Below, piece by piece: positions 34,356-46,532 of a stretch of DNA of 64,000 nt. How positions within the stretch are numbered: the stretch's first letter is position 1; every line of letters begins with the position of its first letter. This DNA comes from Clarireedia homoeocarpa. Lineage: Eukaryota > Ascomycota > Leotiomycetes > Helotiales > Rutstroemiaceae. The notes beneath the pieces are model-generated. The model was not told where the DNA came from, did no database searches, and worked only from the letters and a program-made list of their open reading frames with translations. Where the stretch lies: NCBI GenBank assembly GCA_001465935.1, contig LNKV01000020.1, positions 1,123,252-1,187,251 on the forward strand, written 5' to 3'. A program made the position numbers and the translations under genes.

Positions 34356-36460
34356 GATGACCCTGGAACTTTGGAGATAGTGTTTGGAGCAAGCTTCGCG
34401 TTGTGTGCCTCATTTAGTTATTCCAAAGAGGGGAAGAGATAAGATTAAGGGGCGGTGAGCATTAACGAAGCGAAAAAGTTGCCCAGAATTTATTATTGCA
34501 GGGCGCTGAAGGATTTGAGAAAGTCACATCACTCCTGCTAACTTAGTAATTTTTCTATTTTCTATTAACAAGTCGGCCTCCACGGCAGTGGCCCTCGGAG
34601 AGCCAGCGGAGCGTCATTCATTCATTCATTTTCGCTCGAACAGAATTTTCCCATCTCCTGGTAGAATAGTCTCTCGAAGAGAATCTTTCCATCTCCCGGT
34701 AGAATAGTCTCCCCTGGAAAATATGCTCGTTGGATCAAAAGCACGGCTAAACATCTACCCAATCGGCTGGATCCGGCGTTGTGTAACCAAAAAAACTTCC
34801 GTACCGTTGGACATATGCAACTCCCGACATTCCGAATGCTTGGATTGATATCAGAGGCGAAATGAAGCACAGAGTACGGAAGTACTTGATGGCATTGTCT
34901 CATCCAACCCCACCGGTCTGTCTCTGTTCCATACTATCCCTCCCCATGAATAAAGGTTAATTTTTCTACGTCTTGCCACATAAAGATTTACCATGCATCG
35001 ATCCTCGTTCTGTTCTACCTAAGGGTAAGGCTGTGGATCTCTGGGTCATGTTCTCCTCGAAGTTCACATTGAGGCTTCGGTTGATAGTTATCCCGCGGTC
35101 CGTTCTGGTGGTTTTATGCAGCATAAAACGGATAACAGTAGATTTCCGAGTCCGTTCACACCCCACCTGAGCCATTTGAACTTTTCACTCTCTTAGCCTT
35201 CCAGAGGTCCATATTACTGTACCCAGTTATACGTAGTTCCTTCCATATGGAGGTAGGAATGAGATGGCTATCCACCCTTCCCATTAGTTCCCTTCCTTTC
35301 AGGTGTCAAGCTCACGTGTACAGTATAGAGTAGAAGTGCTAGGAGCCAAGGAGCCATGCAGCCTACTTGTGTCGGGCTGACACAAAAAGCAAAGGCAGGA
35401 TTGCAAAGAGCGGTGGCCCTGGGAAATGTTGGAGGCTTCGAGAGCGAGAAAGAGAGAGGGAAGTGCAAATGCAGGAGCGTAGAGATATGCAGGTAGCAGG
35501 TAGCAGGGTAGGCAAGGTTTGTATGCATTGTTGGCTGATCGGTGATAGGGGTACAGTGACTCTAGCCCGTGCCGGTTCCCTCCATCGTATGTACCTCGTA
35601 ACCCGTTGCCGCAAAGAATCATGCCAAGAATTCTTCTGGTTGTTCCTTAATTCCCTTGTCGCAGGGAAAGCTGGGAGTCTTCTTCCAACTCTGTGTTACT
35701 TACCTAAATCGCTCAAAACCCCCTAGGCAAAATGGCAAAATGAGAGGAAAACCTTCAGACCATGAACTATTACTTCGTAGTTACAAGTAGAACCCAACCT
35801 TTCTAGAACCCGGCCCTTCCGTCGTCCGACTCCACTTGTTCTTTAATCAAGGGATGGGAATCGCAAAGCCAACTGGGAAGCTTCGATTCCAGCTTCCAAG
35901 CCAACTCATGACTAGGACATCTACAAGTATAATGCTGACATTCAGCCCCTTCATTTGATACTTCATTGGATTTCCGTTTGCTTCTCTCTGTTGCTTTCTC
36001 CAATTCTTGTGCCGCTGTGCGGCGGGATTTTGCTGACAGAATCACTCCCTCATTGAACGAGCAGACTGACTTACCTACCCAGATTACCCGGGGGCGACAG
36101 ACAGAAAAGGAACTTCTATTGGCTACATAAGATCTGACTACAATTACTTCTCTACGGTACCATCCTACCTCGTCATTATTACCTCGGTGCGAAAGTCAGA
36201 CGCTGAATCCCCCAAATATCCACTCCTCATTATTCGGAAGACGTTCAATTCTATATCTCGGCTGGGAATATTTTGCCATTTCCGTCTCTCAGCCCTACGA
36301 GTCCCGCTATTCTCATGCATGTGGGAAACAACGAACTTACTTTTACATACCAGTGTTCGAACAATTCCAAACTTCAGGCGGTCTTCTCGCCATCGCAGAT
36401 ACCTCTCTCATACGAGGACGCCCCATTGCTGGGGCGTCCCTTCTCTCATAACCCATCAAC
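34356..36460. other. intergenic, GPI18 to the conserved fungal gene
   Basis: No complete gene found in 2.1 kb, which serves as upstream region for both divergent genes. It holds a near-duplicate of ~32 bp, a 19-nt palindrome at 35111-35129 and an open frame at 35803-36045 (minus) that looks protein-like but lacks a start codon. (CATT)n occurs at 34615-34630. Confidence 0.5.
34643..34712. repeat. two-copy ~32-bp direct repeat
   Basis: Units beginning at 34643 and 34681 share CCATCTCCTGGTAGAATAGT (second copy with CCCGG) and flanking bases, with a few mismatches. The offset is 38 bp. Confidence 0.85.
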
Positions 36461-38233
36461 ATGTTTTTACATTCGGCAGCCGGCATGCACTCCCACGAGT
36501 ACTCTCCTCCCTCCCAGCGCCGGAGCGAAATCATAACCAAGAGATCACCATTGGTTAGATCATCATATTCGACTCCTGGTCCTCAAATTCTTACGCCTTA
36601 TGATAATCCCATATCACCTTTATCAAATCGACGCTCCAGAGCATTATCAGAATACATACCTCGTACCTCCGAGCATACTGTTCGCTTCATAGAACCAGAC
36701 ACGGATACGATGAGCGAAGATGGAAGATCAGTTGCCAACTCGGATGGCAGCTGGACAACGCGTGGAGGAAGACGGCGAAGGAAACCCTCGAGGACTAGCA
36801 CGGCCTTCCACATTGCTCACCCGGCTCCGACATTGACCCAGAAGCAACGATTGCTGCAAATCCGCCCGAAACTATTACTTCAGTTGCAGCTTCTATCCCC
36901 CGACAAGAGACCCAGGCCAGCACTGGATGTACTTCCATCGACTGTCGTTATCCCAAGATTGGTGAAAAGATTTCCTCGTATGTTTAGAGGGAAGGGTGAA
37001 CTGGGAGCGAACGATGTTATGATAGTGAAGAGCGAGGAATACGATATACCATATCAGTCGATGGAAGAGAATGACTCTGACGAAGAAGGCTTTGCACATA
37101 GAGACCTCATTGCCGTCATCTGCCAGTTGCCTAAAGACGAAGGGGGCTCCCAAGGGAAGGCTGAAATTGTTTTAGGGGACGGGACTGTGTGGTTAGCCAG
37201 TCCGTTACCAACTGGCGCCTATGAAATGGTCACAATAAATGAGAATGGCGAGCAGACCACTGTAAGATGGGTGAAGAGAGCTACCCCCCGTAGCAATGAC
37301 GATTCGACAAGTAGTGATACCAAATTCGCATTTAGTACCATAGATCCCAGTTCCCGACGCCATCCGATAATGGCAACCATTACTCATCAGAAACTGGACA
37401 TTCCCGACTACTACACCTCAGTGTCTTCTCTCAAAACGACGTTGAGAAGCAGTTCCGATGAGGTGGAGGATGAAATAGGAGAGCTAGAAGCTGTAACTGA
37501 ACGAACTGCACATCCTATAGATGAGAAGGTGAAGATATTAATACAGGTCACGGGGATATGGGTAGCTTTGCGGCAAGGATGGTCTCCTTATTTTAAGTAC
37601 AATGATGCCATGGCTACTTTCTGCCAAACAAAAAGTCCCAGGAACTCTATGAGCGGAAGAGCCAGGGCCTCGTCATTGACCCCGGATATCATGCGATCAG
37701 CCTCTGGAGTCACACGTTCCAGCACTCCGGAACCTAATGCCCTGAGTTTGGCATCTGTGGGCGACAAGCTTCGTAGGTACGGAAGAAGCAGCCCAGTATC
37801 CGTCTCTTCGCCACAAGATTCACTTACAGGACCAAAACGGATGACCTCAACGGGTACTGCGTTCATGCAGCGTGCTGCTGGTCGTAGAATGGGTCCCATT
37901 GCAAGTGACAGCGAGGGAGAGGGTGTACCACAACAGGCCGAACATAGTGACAGCCCTCATGTCAAGATCAATGGCAATGTGCTCTCTAATCGTGTATCAA
38001 GTCCTCCTGTTTTGGGCACTGTTGCTTCACCTCCCCCCTCACCAGCAAAGCCGCACCGAAGGGTACATTCTGTGCATATACTATCCACCCATATCTCACA
38101 AGACGCCAGCAGTGATACCCAGGTTCGGCCGGGCGAGGATGCTAGGAAGAGCCCAGATACACCACCAAAGCGAAAACTTACCAGGTGGAAGAGTTTTGTT
38201 AATATACTTCGACGCCGTGGCCGCACGGACTAA
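36461..38233 (+). CDS. conserved fungal protein of unknown function, 590 aa
   Basis: Single exon from ATG 36461; a second ATG at 36485 is also possible. The N-terminal ~100 residues and C-terminal ~230 are low-complexity, Ser/Pro/Arg-rich. The middle (about 135-320) looks folded and conserved: VIPRLVKRFPRMFRGKGELG, HRDLIAVICQLP, GKAEIVLGDGTVWLASPLP, GAYEMVTINENGEQTTVRWV, then FAFSTIDPSSRRHPIMATI. I remember this block from other Pezizomycotina proteins without an assigned function. A later segment KVKILIQVTGIWVALRQGWS is weakly hydrophobic. The C-terminus is basic (RKLTRWKSFVNILRRRGR), which could contact membranes or nucleic acid. No enzyme motif or signal peptide is visible. Confidence 0.85.
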   Translation: MFLHSAAGMHSHEYSPPSQRRSEIITKRSPLVRSSYSTPGPQILTPYDNPISPLSNRRSRALSEYIPRTSEHTVRFIEPDTDTMSEDGRSVANSDGSWTTRGGRRRRKPSRTSTAFHIAHPAPTLTQKQRLLQIRPKLLLQLQLLSPDKRPRPALDVLPSTVVIPRLVKRFPRMFRGKGELGANDVMIVKSEEYDIPYQSMEENDSDEEGFAHRDLIAVICQLPKDEGGSQGKAEIVLGDGTVWLASPLPTGAYEMVTINENGEQTTVRWVKRATPRSNDDSTSSDTKFAFSTIDPSSRRHPIMATITHQKLDIPDYYTSVSSLKTTLRSSSDEVEDEIGELEAVTERTAHPIDEKVKILIQVTGIWVALRQGWSPYFKYNDAMATFCQTKSPRNSMSGRARASSLTPDIMRSASGVTRSSTPEPNALSLASVGDKLRRYGRSSPVSVSSPQDSLTGPKRMTSTGTAFMQRAAGRRMGPIASDSEGEGVPQQAEHSDSPHVKINGNVLSNRVSSPPVLGTVASPPPSPAKPHRRVHSVHILSTHISQDASSDTQVRPGEDARKSPDTPPKRKLTRWKSFVNILRRRGRTD

Positions 38234-39559
38234 TTGCTGTTCATGATTGTATTAACATACACATTGCATTGTCATTGGCGTTTATCATAAAAGTACGACT
38301 TTAGGCATATATCGATTTGGATTACTGCTAGGCTTGGCGTTAGAAGATATCACTACGGCATATTTTACTTTTTTGTTTCCTCGGGGGCGCAATATGATAC
38401 TCCGCACTTTTGTATGTATTGGCAACGGCCTGAAAGGCTTGGAAATCTTTAGGATTAAGAAATAAACCGGTACATTTCTTATATTATGCACTTCGTCCAG
38501 GTAAAGCCAGGCGAGTTGTGATTCAAATATCCAAATCCGGTTTATATGCAAATCTTCAGCGTGATCTTCTACATGCAAACGCAACTACCAGGCAGGGAAG
38601 ATAACGCTACTTAGCCTCTTAACTCAAAGTCGTATATTAAAGGCCCTGCTAAATCATGGAGACAGTAACAAGAGTTGCGTTCTCTGTCTCCCGTGTCTCT
38701 CATTCCGCGTTGCTCTGCACAGAAGGCAGCCTGTATGCCTCGTTATGATATAATGAACTCATGCATCCCTCGTCCTGTGTGATCCTTCGATGGAGCTCCC
38801 CCTCATTAGCCACTAGGTACCCGGGGCCATACGACAACATTCGGGCTGGTCATCTTCACGAATGCCGAAACACAGGAGGCGGATATTGCTTGCGTATAAG
38901 TGAATGCCTAACAGCTCGAATATACATAAAAGACATGTGGGCGTGAATGGATTAGAAATACCCTTCTTATTCTTTATTGAGAACTTACCTCAGAATATCA
39001 AAGTCATCTATCTCTACTACACTTTTTGGTGGCAATTCCAGAAATAACAATAATATTCTAATTTTGTCTAACGAGGAGCATTTGGGGATTAGAAATCCGG
39101 ATCGCTTCACCGACCCAAATTGATGATCCCTGTCCATTTGCACGGCACGGACAGTTTTGAGGGGACAAGGACAAGGCTAAGGCTGCGCGCGTTGTGCCCA
39201 AGATCATAAGGGTACTCACGAATATTTGTGAAACTCTCTATCTTCAAATACACTCTTGCCCCTCTTCTATCAATTCAAGACTTTCAATGAGAATTTGGTT
39301 CTTGGTACCAATTCTCTCCTGGGTTTCTGTCGAAAGCTTCATGGTCCGTGGCGTTCCATCTGAAGCCGTGCAAGTCGTGTGAGAGACTGGCCTTTTGGTA
39401 GCTGCTTCTATTATCAGGGCTTTGTATTGCAAAGAGGTACTGGTACTTGTACGCCATTTTTTCATTCGGGATCTATTGTATGATTTCCCTGTATTGAAGA
39501 CTAATCGAAAAGTGTAGGATCTGCAGTACCTAAATCGACCATCACCCCCAACGTACATC
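38234..39559. other. intergenic, conserved fungal gene to BLM10
   Basis: No gene recognised; expected to hold the 3' UTR of the first gene and the BLM10 promoter. Confidence 0.5.
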
Positions 39560-42500
39560 ATGGAGGACGGGCTCGCAAATGGCAGAAGCCATGGACAATA
39601 TCTCCAGAACATGCTCCAGGGTAACTTGAACGACACGATTTCGCGTGCGACATCGCCGGGTCTTGGATTCAGTTCCAATGGAATCGATGCGGACAAGGAC
39701 AAACGATACAGACCGAGAACATTCCCCTACTTCAAATTATTACCATACAAAGTCGAAGAAGAGACCGAGCGCAACGCAGCGCTGGCAGAGATCATTAAGC
39801 AACTTTACATAGCCTTGGAAGCGGAAGATATTGCGCCTGGTGCCGTACATTGGACGAGAGAGCTTAGAGCATGGCTTACTTTAAAGTTCGATATCACTCG
39901 AGTGTTGCGAGTGAAGCTTGTGAAGCTTTACTATATGCTTTCATTAGCTCCGGGACTTGACTTTAGTAACGGCGAGAGATTTGAGAGCATGTTCCGGTTT
40001 CTCCTGACGAGGTAATCTCCAGTTCTCCCGTTTCACTGCACAGCTGATGATCAACCAGGAAAAAGCACCACTTGAAACCTGGAGCCGACCTTGTGCTAGA
40101 CTGGCGCCCACTTTGGAGAGAGATTAAAGGACTTGTTCTGCCACATGAGATGGCAGCGCATCAAGGTAGTCGGAAACGAAGTTACAAGAACGTTGCAAGT
40201 CTCGTTATATATGCATCACAATTCTTCGACCCGCGAGAGAGAAAGGCTATGCTAGAGGAGATATTACCATACTTCAGTACTTCCGACCTGTCATACGCAT
40301 TTATTTCCGTAGGGGCTTTGAATATGATGATTCCAACTCACCCCTTGCCCAACGAGCCTGGTCAACTCCAGCCCCAGGATTATCTACCTACACTCTTCCA
40401 TCTCTGGTCCCTGGTCAACCGCTCCAAGGTCTACGATGTTACTTTCTTAGATATGTTCTCAAGACTTGCTCGAGATTCTGTTACCAATAAAGATGTTGAG
40501 TTCTCCGAACATGGAATCTTTACCAAGGAACAATCAGACCTGGTATTCACAGCTATCTTGAGATTGACCGAAATCCCTGTTGGACAAGCAACATCTCCAT
40601 ATAGTTCCATGGTTGATTTGGGTGCCGGCCTTGGGATGTATCTTGAGACAGACAAGAAAAGAACCCCAATTGGTTATTCCATCGCGCGATGGCTGGTTAT
40701 GTCTTTATCACCCTTATCACTCAATAGTGAGAGCTCTGTTCTTTCAAATCTCGAAGGCCTCATACAATCCATTGATACGTTTTTCCATCCATCAAATAAT
40801 GGGAATTGGGGAGATCTGTTAGCGCAAACTGTTTTCCACCTTGTAGATTTCTTCCTCTTGCGATGGAATCGGGAACAAAGTGGCGAAATGGATACTCCAG
40901 CAAATAGAAGAATCACTCCTGAATTGAAAAAGCGATTCGTTCTTACATTAAGAGAAGTCGTATTCATGGGGATCTTCTCAAAGAGGTCAAAGATCCTAAA
41001 TCATTATTTCGTTGCACTTCAGGGTCTTGCGAATTTGGAACCAAACTTAATTCTTCCTGGAGCCCTACAACGATTTTATCCATCACTCCAGGGACTAGTC
41101 GAAGTTCACAGGACTTCATCATCTCTTTGCAGTCTTCAAATGCTCGCTAATGTTATGTCTAAACAAAAGGGTTACCGATGTCACATTACAGCACTACTTG
41201 CCCTAGCCCTACCAGGTATCGATGCCAATGATCTATCTAAGACGCAGTACACTCTTAATTTTATACAAGTTGTGGCTTATAGCATACCGTTTGCGGATCT
41301 CACAAAGAAACACGATGGAATCCATGACACCTCTCTTGCAATCCAGTGGGTTCAGGGAGAGATGGAGCGATTAGAGCGGGACGGGCCGAATGTGGAGATA
41401 GATTACAACACCGAATTAAGTGATGAGGATGAAGCCAACATTCTACGTTCTTCAACAGCTGGCTTTGGTGAGTTTGTGTTGGCTCTACTGGGGAAGATTT
41501 TTATTCTACTAGAGAATCTGCCAGAACAATCTAGGGTACGCACAGGAGGACCAGAGGAGAATGTTGTCAATGTTTTGCCTAGTGCACTTACTCCATTGTT
41601 CTGCTCGTTGTCGCCCGATCTGTTCGACGTGGCTTTGGAGAAGATTGCCTCTTTCATCAGCAGCCACGTTATCCATCAAGCTCGGGATGCTATGGCGTTC
41701 ATTTGCAACTCAATCTGCAAAGCAAACCCGGAGAAAACGCTAAAGCTCCTTTTACCAGTGCTTGTGGTTGGAATTCGCAATGAAATCGAGTACAACGATG
41801 CTGCATCTGACAGAAACAGTGGCACTGACATCTTGCCTCGAGACCGAGCCCTAGTCTGGCATCTAAGTATGCTTAGTATGATTGTTGTACACATTGGAGA
41901 AGGAGTTATGCCATACCGAAAACAACTTTTCGACATAGCCCAATACATGCAAGAGAAATGCCACGGCTTGCCGACCCTCCACGTATCAAACTGCATCCAT
42001 CATCTTCTGCTCAATCTTACCACAATATATCCTGTGGATCCAGCTCTATATGAGCCAGCGGTGTTCGAAAGAGGTCTCGATGTCAGTGACTGGGGTCGCA
42101 CCACCAAGCCCTCTGAGTTGACTGTTAAATGGCATGTGCCTTCACCTGAAGAGATTGATTTTGCTATTAAACTATTTGAGTCCCAAGTCAAAGTATCTAT
42201 CGCCAAGTTGACCAATCTCACTAGTGAAGCTCCCGCTGTTAGCAGGAAGGGCAAGAACAAGGAATGGTCAGATGAAGTCGAAAGAGCTCTCACACATATT
42301 AGACTGGTAATGTCGGGTGTTTCTGTCTTTTTCGAACCCAAAGCGGCGTCAGGACAGCAAGACAAGCCCCAGGATGTGGATGGTGATATCAACATGAATG
42401 GAGACAACCAAATGGAGGGAGATGAAGACCCGCTAGCTGAGGCCGCTGAGGATGAGGAAACGAGACCTCAATTCCATTATCGTGCAGGTTACCTGCTTGA

Positions 42501-45500
42501 GAAGGGTAGCGCTGCGTTTGTCCGCATACACAAACTGCGAGAGGACGTTGGTCACCTCTACTGCAAATTGCATGACTACCTATCGGAGCATCAAGAAGAT
42601 GACGTTGCTTGCTTCACAGCTTTATATCTAGCCTACAAATCTTGGATTACAGACGTCGGCAGTGAGAAATCCGCTCATACTCTGGAACGGGTGAGCCGAC
42701 TCTACCATTCAGAAGTTCGCTCTTTCAAAGTGACTGGTCTCAGAAAATTGTATCCAAGACCACTACTTGTCAGGCGTGCTGGAATCTATCATCTGCAGCG
42801 CGCTAAGCATAACTCATCCGCTAGGCAGAAGTCTGACCTAGACAAAGCACTTCTATTGAACCTAGCGTCGTCAGCGGTCTCACAATATGCCGAGGTTCGG
42901 GCTACTGCGCAACAGGCCCTGGAGTCTGCGCTGAAGAGTGTGATTGGTGGTCGGCCACTTGTTATTCCACCGCTACTAAGTGCTTTCAAAACAGCTCTGG
43001 AAACAGACGATTTCGATCGGATCAAGGGATCTATCTACACGTTACTCTTTGGTAGTCTTACAAAAACAATATCGAAGGACTGGCGGTTCGCTCCGGAGCT
43101 AATTGACTTATACATTAAGTCCGCCTCGGTGGACAAGCCATCTATTCAAAAGATTGGCAATGCTGCCATGTTTGGAGGACTGGTTGATTTTGGTCGAAGA
43201 ATGGAGACCTACATCAGTCTGGATCAAGAAATCATTCAAGAGATTGAACCCAAGGAGGATTGCACCTCTCGTATTGAGACTAGGAATCAATTCATTATCG
43301 GTCGACGAACTAAAGTCGAAGAAAAGAAGAGAGATTTGGCAATTAAACTCACTGAATTCGCCAAGACGGCACATTGGAAGATTGCTGGAAGATGTACTCT
43401 GTTCATTATCAACCTAGGCCTCCGAGTCCAAACCCTCGCTCCCGAATCTATGATAGAGTTGGTCACTTTAGGTGCCGTTACTGAGCATCCTGGCCTTCGA
43501 CGAGCTTATGCTGATGCTATGGTTCGTGTCATGAATCATATTGAGACACGTGCTATCTATGGCCACAGTTTCGAGAGATACATTCGCGAAGAAGAAGTAC
43601 AACATAATAATCTCGAGATCACTGTAGAGAGCAATGATCCTAATTGGACAGAAAACTTCCTAGCATCTTTCGCTCAGCCTGGTCAACCGGAGTATCTCGT
43701 CGACCGTGATTTCCCTGGCTGGCTCGTTTGGGGAAAGAGCTTCAAAGCCACACGAGGTGACCCTGTCGAGTTTACAGATTTTGACGAAGTTGAGACGGCG
43801 GCGAGGAAACAAATCGGATCACTTTTAACTCTTGATTGGTACCAAAAATATTTCATGTATATGAAACAAGAGCCCAGAGACAACACCGCTGATCGATTTA
43901 ACATTGGCAATGCTACGTTGCTCATCCAGACATTTGAGTTAATGCATTCTGGACTGACTGCTGCTGCGTTTGACGAGATCAAGGAGGAGGTTGTTAAGGT
44001 GTACGAGGATGGAAGTGATAAGCACCAACACCGTGCTACTGCAGAGATCTTGGCTGCACTCATGCTTTCTACGTCTGACTTCCCACTCAAGAAGCGTAAC
44101 GAAGTCTGGGGGTTCTGTTTGCCGATCATGCTGAAAGTCATCTCTGAAGGTTTGACTCCTGAAAACTTGACATATTGGGTCACTTGTATCCACATGATTA
44201 TGGGAGGCAGAGATCCTAGGTCTTCGAAGGAAGTCTTCGACTATCTTACTTCTTTCCGACTCGACATTTCGTCAAATGCCGCTTTCAAAGATAGTTCTAA
44301 GATCCAGCTGTTAGATGTCGCTATTAATGATGCAGGCTGGCATTTCCGCCACGATGAGCCGATATTGAAAGACTTCATTGCACACATTGATCATCCTTAC
44401 AAGGCTGTAAGGGAAGCAATTGGTCGCACCATTGCCTCTATCTATCGTATGAGGTATTACGAGGCGTTCAAAGACGTCGATACGCTTCTTAAGGCCAACA
44501 AAGAATCGTCTTCCATTGGTATCAAGCCCTATATACCTACAGAGGACTTCTCTGCCGCCATCAAAGACGTTTTCAATCGACTAGAAGTCTGGCGCGGTGA
44601 GCGCACACCAGGCCAACAAACTCCATCTGCTTATACAAACGGCAGTAAGACTGTATTGTTATGGCTAGACTCTGCTCTTCAGTCGTATGAATGTACTCAA
44701 CTGATCGATTTCTTCCCTGACGTATTCATGGAACAGCTCCTTCACATGATGGACGTGAAAGAAGACCCCGAACTCCAACGTCTCGCCTATCTCGTTTATC
44801 GCCATCTCCCCAACATTCCTTTCCGCGTCGGCGAAGATGGTGACTTCATCGCAGCTCTCATCCGCATCGGCAAAGTTTCGACCTCCTGGCACCAGCGTCT
44901 CCGAACCCTCATTAACATGCAAGTCATCTACTTCCGCCGCATCTTCCTCATTCGCCCTGCCGAACAACAAGCTCTCTTCGCTGCCGTTGCAGACATGCTC
45001 GAGGATTCGCAACTCGAAGTCCGTCTCGGCGCCTCGACTACTCTCGCTGGCATGATCCGCTGCTCTCCTATCCTCCTTCGCAATAATATCCTTTCTTCCT
45101 TACGCACCAAGTTCACCCAAGCGTTGAAGAAAAATCCTATGCCGAAGAAATCTCCGGGTACCAGTACACCGGTGAACAGCAATGCGCAGATTATCAGACG
45201 TCATGCTGCTGTCCTGGGTCTTGGCGCCTTGGTGAACGCATTTCCATATGCGACACCGCCGCCGGAGTGGATGCCAGAGGTGTTAGCCTTGCTGGCTAGC
45301 AGAGCGGCAAATGACGCTGGTGCTGTAGGGAAGACGGTTAAGAGCGTATTGGCAGACTTCAAGAAAACGAGGCAGGATACTTGGATTACGGATCAGAAGG
45401 TATGCTTTTTCTTATTTCGATTATTGTACAATGTAAAGTAAGGTTGAAGAGAGACAAAGCTAACTCAAGATAGTACTTCACGCCGGAGCAATTAGAGGAT

Positions 45501-45536
45501 CTAGAAGGTGTCCTATGGAAATCTTATTTTGCGTAG
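39560..45536 (+). CDS. BLM10: proteasome activator BLM10 / PA200
   Basis: Three exons: 39560-40011, 40059-45399 and 45474-45536, 1951 aa, normal for fungal Blm10. It is a HEAT-repeat solenoid that caps the 20S proteasome core, acting in the nucleus and cytosol in proteasome maturation and ATP-independent degradation. The N-terminus has RYRPRTFPYFKLLPYKVEEE. Acidic low-complexity stretches lie around 765-800. The C-terminal part carries the conserved KFTQAL...RRHAAVLGLGALVNAFPYATPPPEWMPEVL block. The last 63-nt exon encodes YFTPEQLEDLEGVLWKSYFA; the final Tyr-Phe-Ala is the HbYX-type tail that inserts between 20S alpha subunits. Without splicing the last intron the tail would be replaced by an unrelated peptide ending at 45441. 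Confidence 0.97.
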
Positions 45537-46508
45537 TGGCATGCTCTTCTATTCTATGGGTAACAGGAATGGGTAGACAAGAGGATTTTACGATGGAGGG
45601 GAGGATGGGAACATCGAACGGATTACAATGGATTAAGGATGAATTATGGTCGGCATGAGCTCATTGACATACTAGATACGGAGTTTTTGTTTTCACTTGA
45701 CTTGCATGCATGGCTTGCCCCCCGGGTGTATATGATTGATTCTTTCCTTTTGCACTCACGACACATATAAATTCTTCATTCGACTCTTCTTCTGGCTCTG
45801 AATGCGGCGGTCCTACTGCCTTCGACCATAGATTTTCAACAGCGGCGATATTACGAATGCCCACAGGATAGGTAAAAGCACAGTCAGTTCACTGATAGGA
45901 AATGGGTCATGTTGAGAGGGAGGCCGAACGATCCGATGGACAGATCTTAAGAACGTTTAGCATACATTACGCATCAGTATCAGCCATAGCATGAAGATGT
46001 GCAAAGCACAGGAACCGTACAGTACGGAAAAATATAGTATAGATTAGGCAAAGAAGCATGCGCCGACTTTTCCTTTCATTTCCCTCAAGGGTATCTGTGA
46101 CAGCATTCCGTCACTTAATCGTACGATTCTTCACCCCGCGCATTCGCATCATGGCATAGTCTCCTGCATACTTCTAACTTCTTTCTCTTGGAACTCATCT
46201 ATTTCTCATCAAGGCACATTCCTAGAAGCGGGGAAGGAAAGTTATCTCCCGCCCCACCCACCTGGAAACCGCCCACTGCATGCAAGCTTCGTAAATCTAA
46301 AGATGCAAACCACCTATCGTTTGCCATGACACAAAGAAGCATGAACATCCGGCTTCTCATCTCAGGACCATCGTCGAAATAACCTCCCAGCACTAGCGAA
46401 ACCAGTCACACACATAACCGCCTGCATCTATTCACCCCTCTCCCCACAAACAAAATGAGATATCATAACCTTCGCGCGTCGTTCCGGGGCGCATAAAGTG
46501 GGCCACTT

Positions 46509-46532
46509 GCATCTGCATCCGCATCCGCATCC
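46509..46532. repeat. (GCATCC)n repeat
   Basis: About four hexamer units (GCATCT once, then GCATCC). Confidence 0.85.

Noticed and set aside
38285..38584. Minus frame of 99 aa 3' of the 590-aa gene
   Set aside because: It lies in the presumed 3' UTR with no motif; probably chance.
45661..45864. Minus frame reading NIAAVENLWSKAVGPP
   Set aside because: Looks mildly protein-like, but there is no ATG, a stop lies just upstream and no acceptor fits; it sits in the BLM10 3' region.
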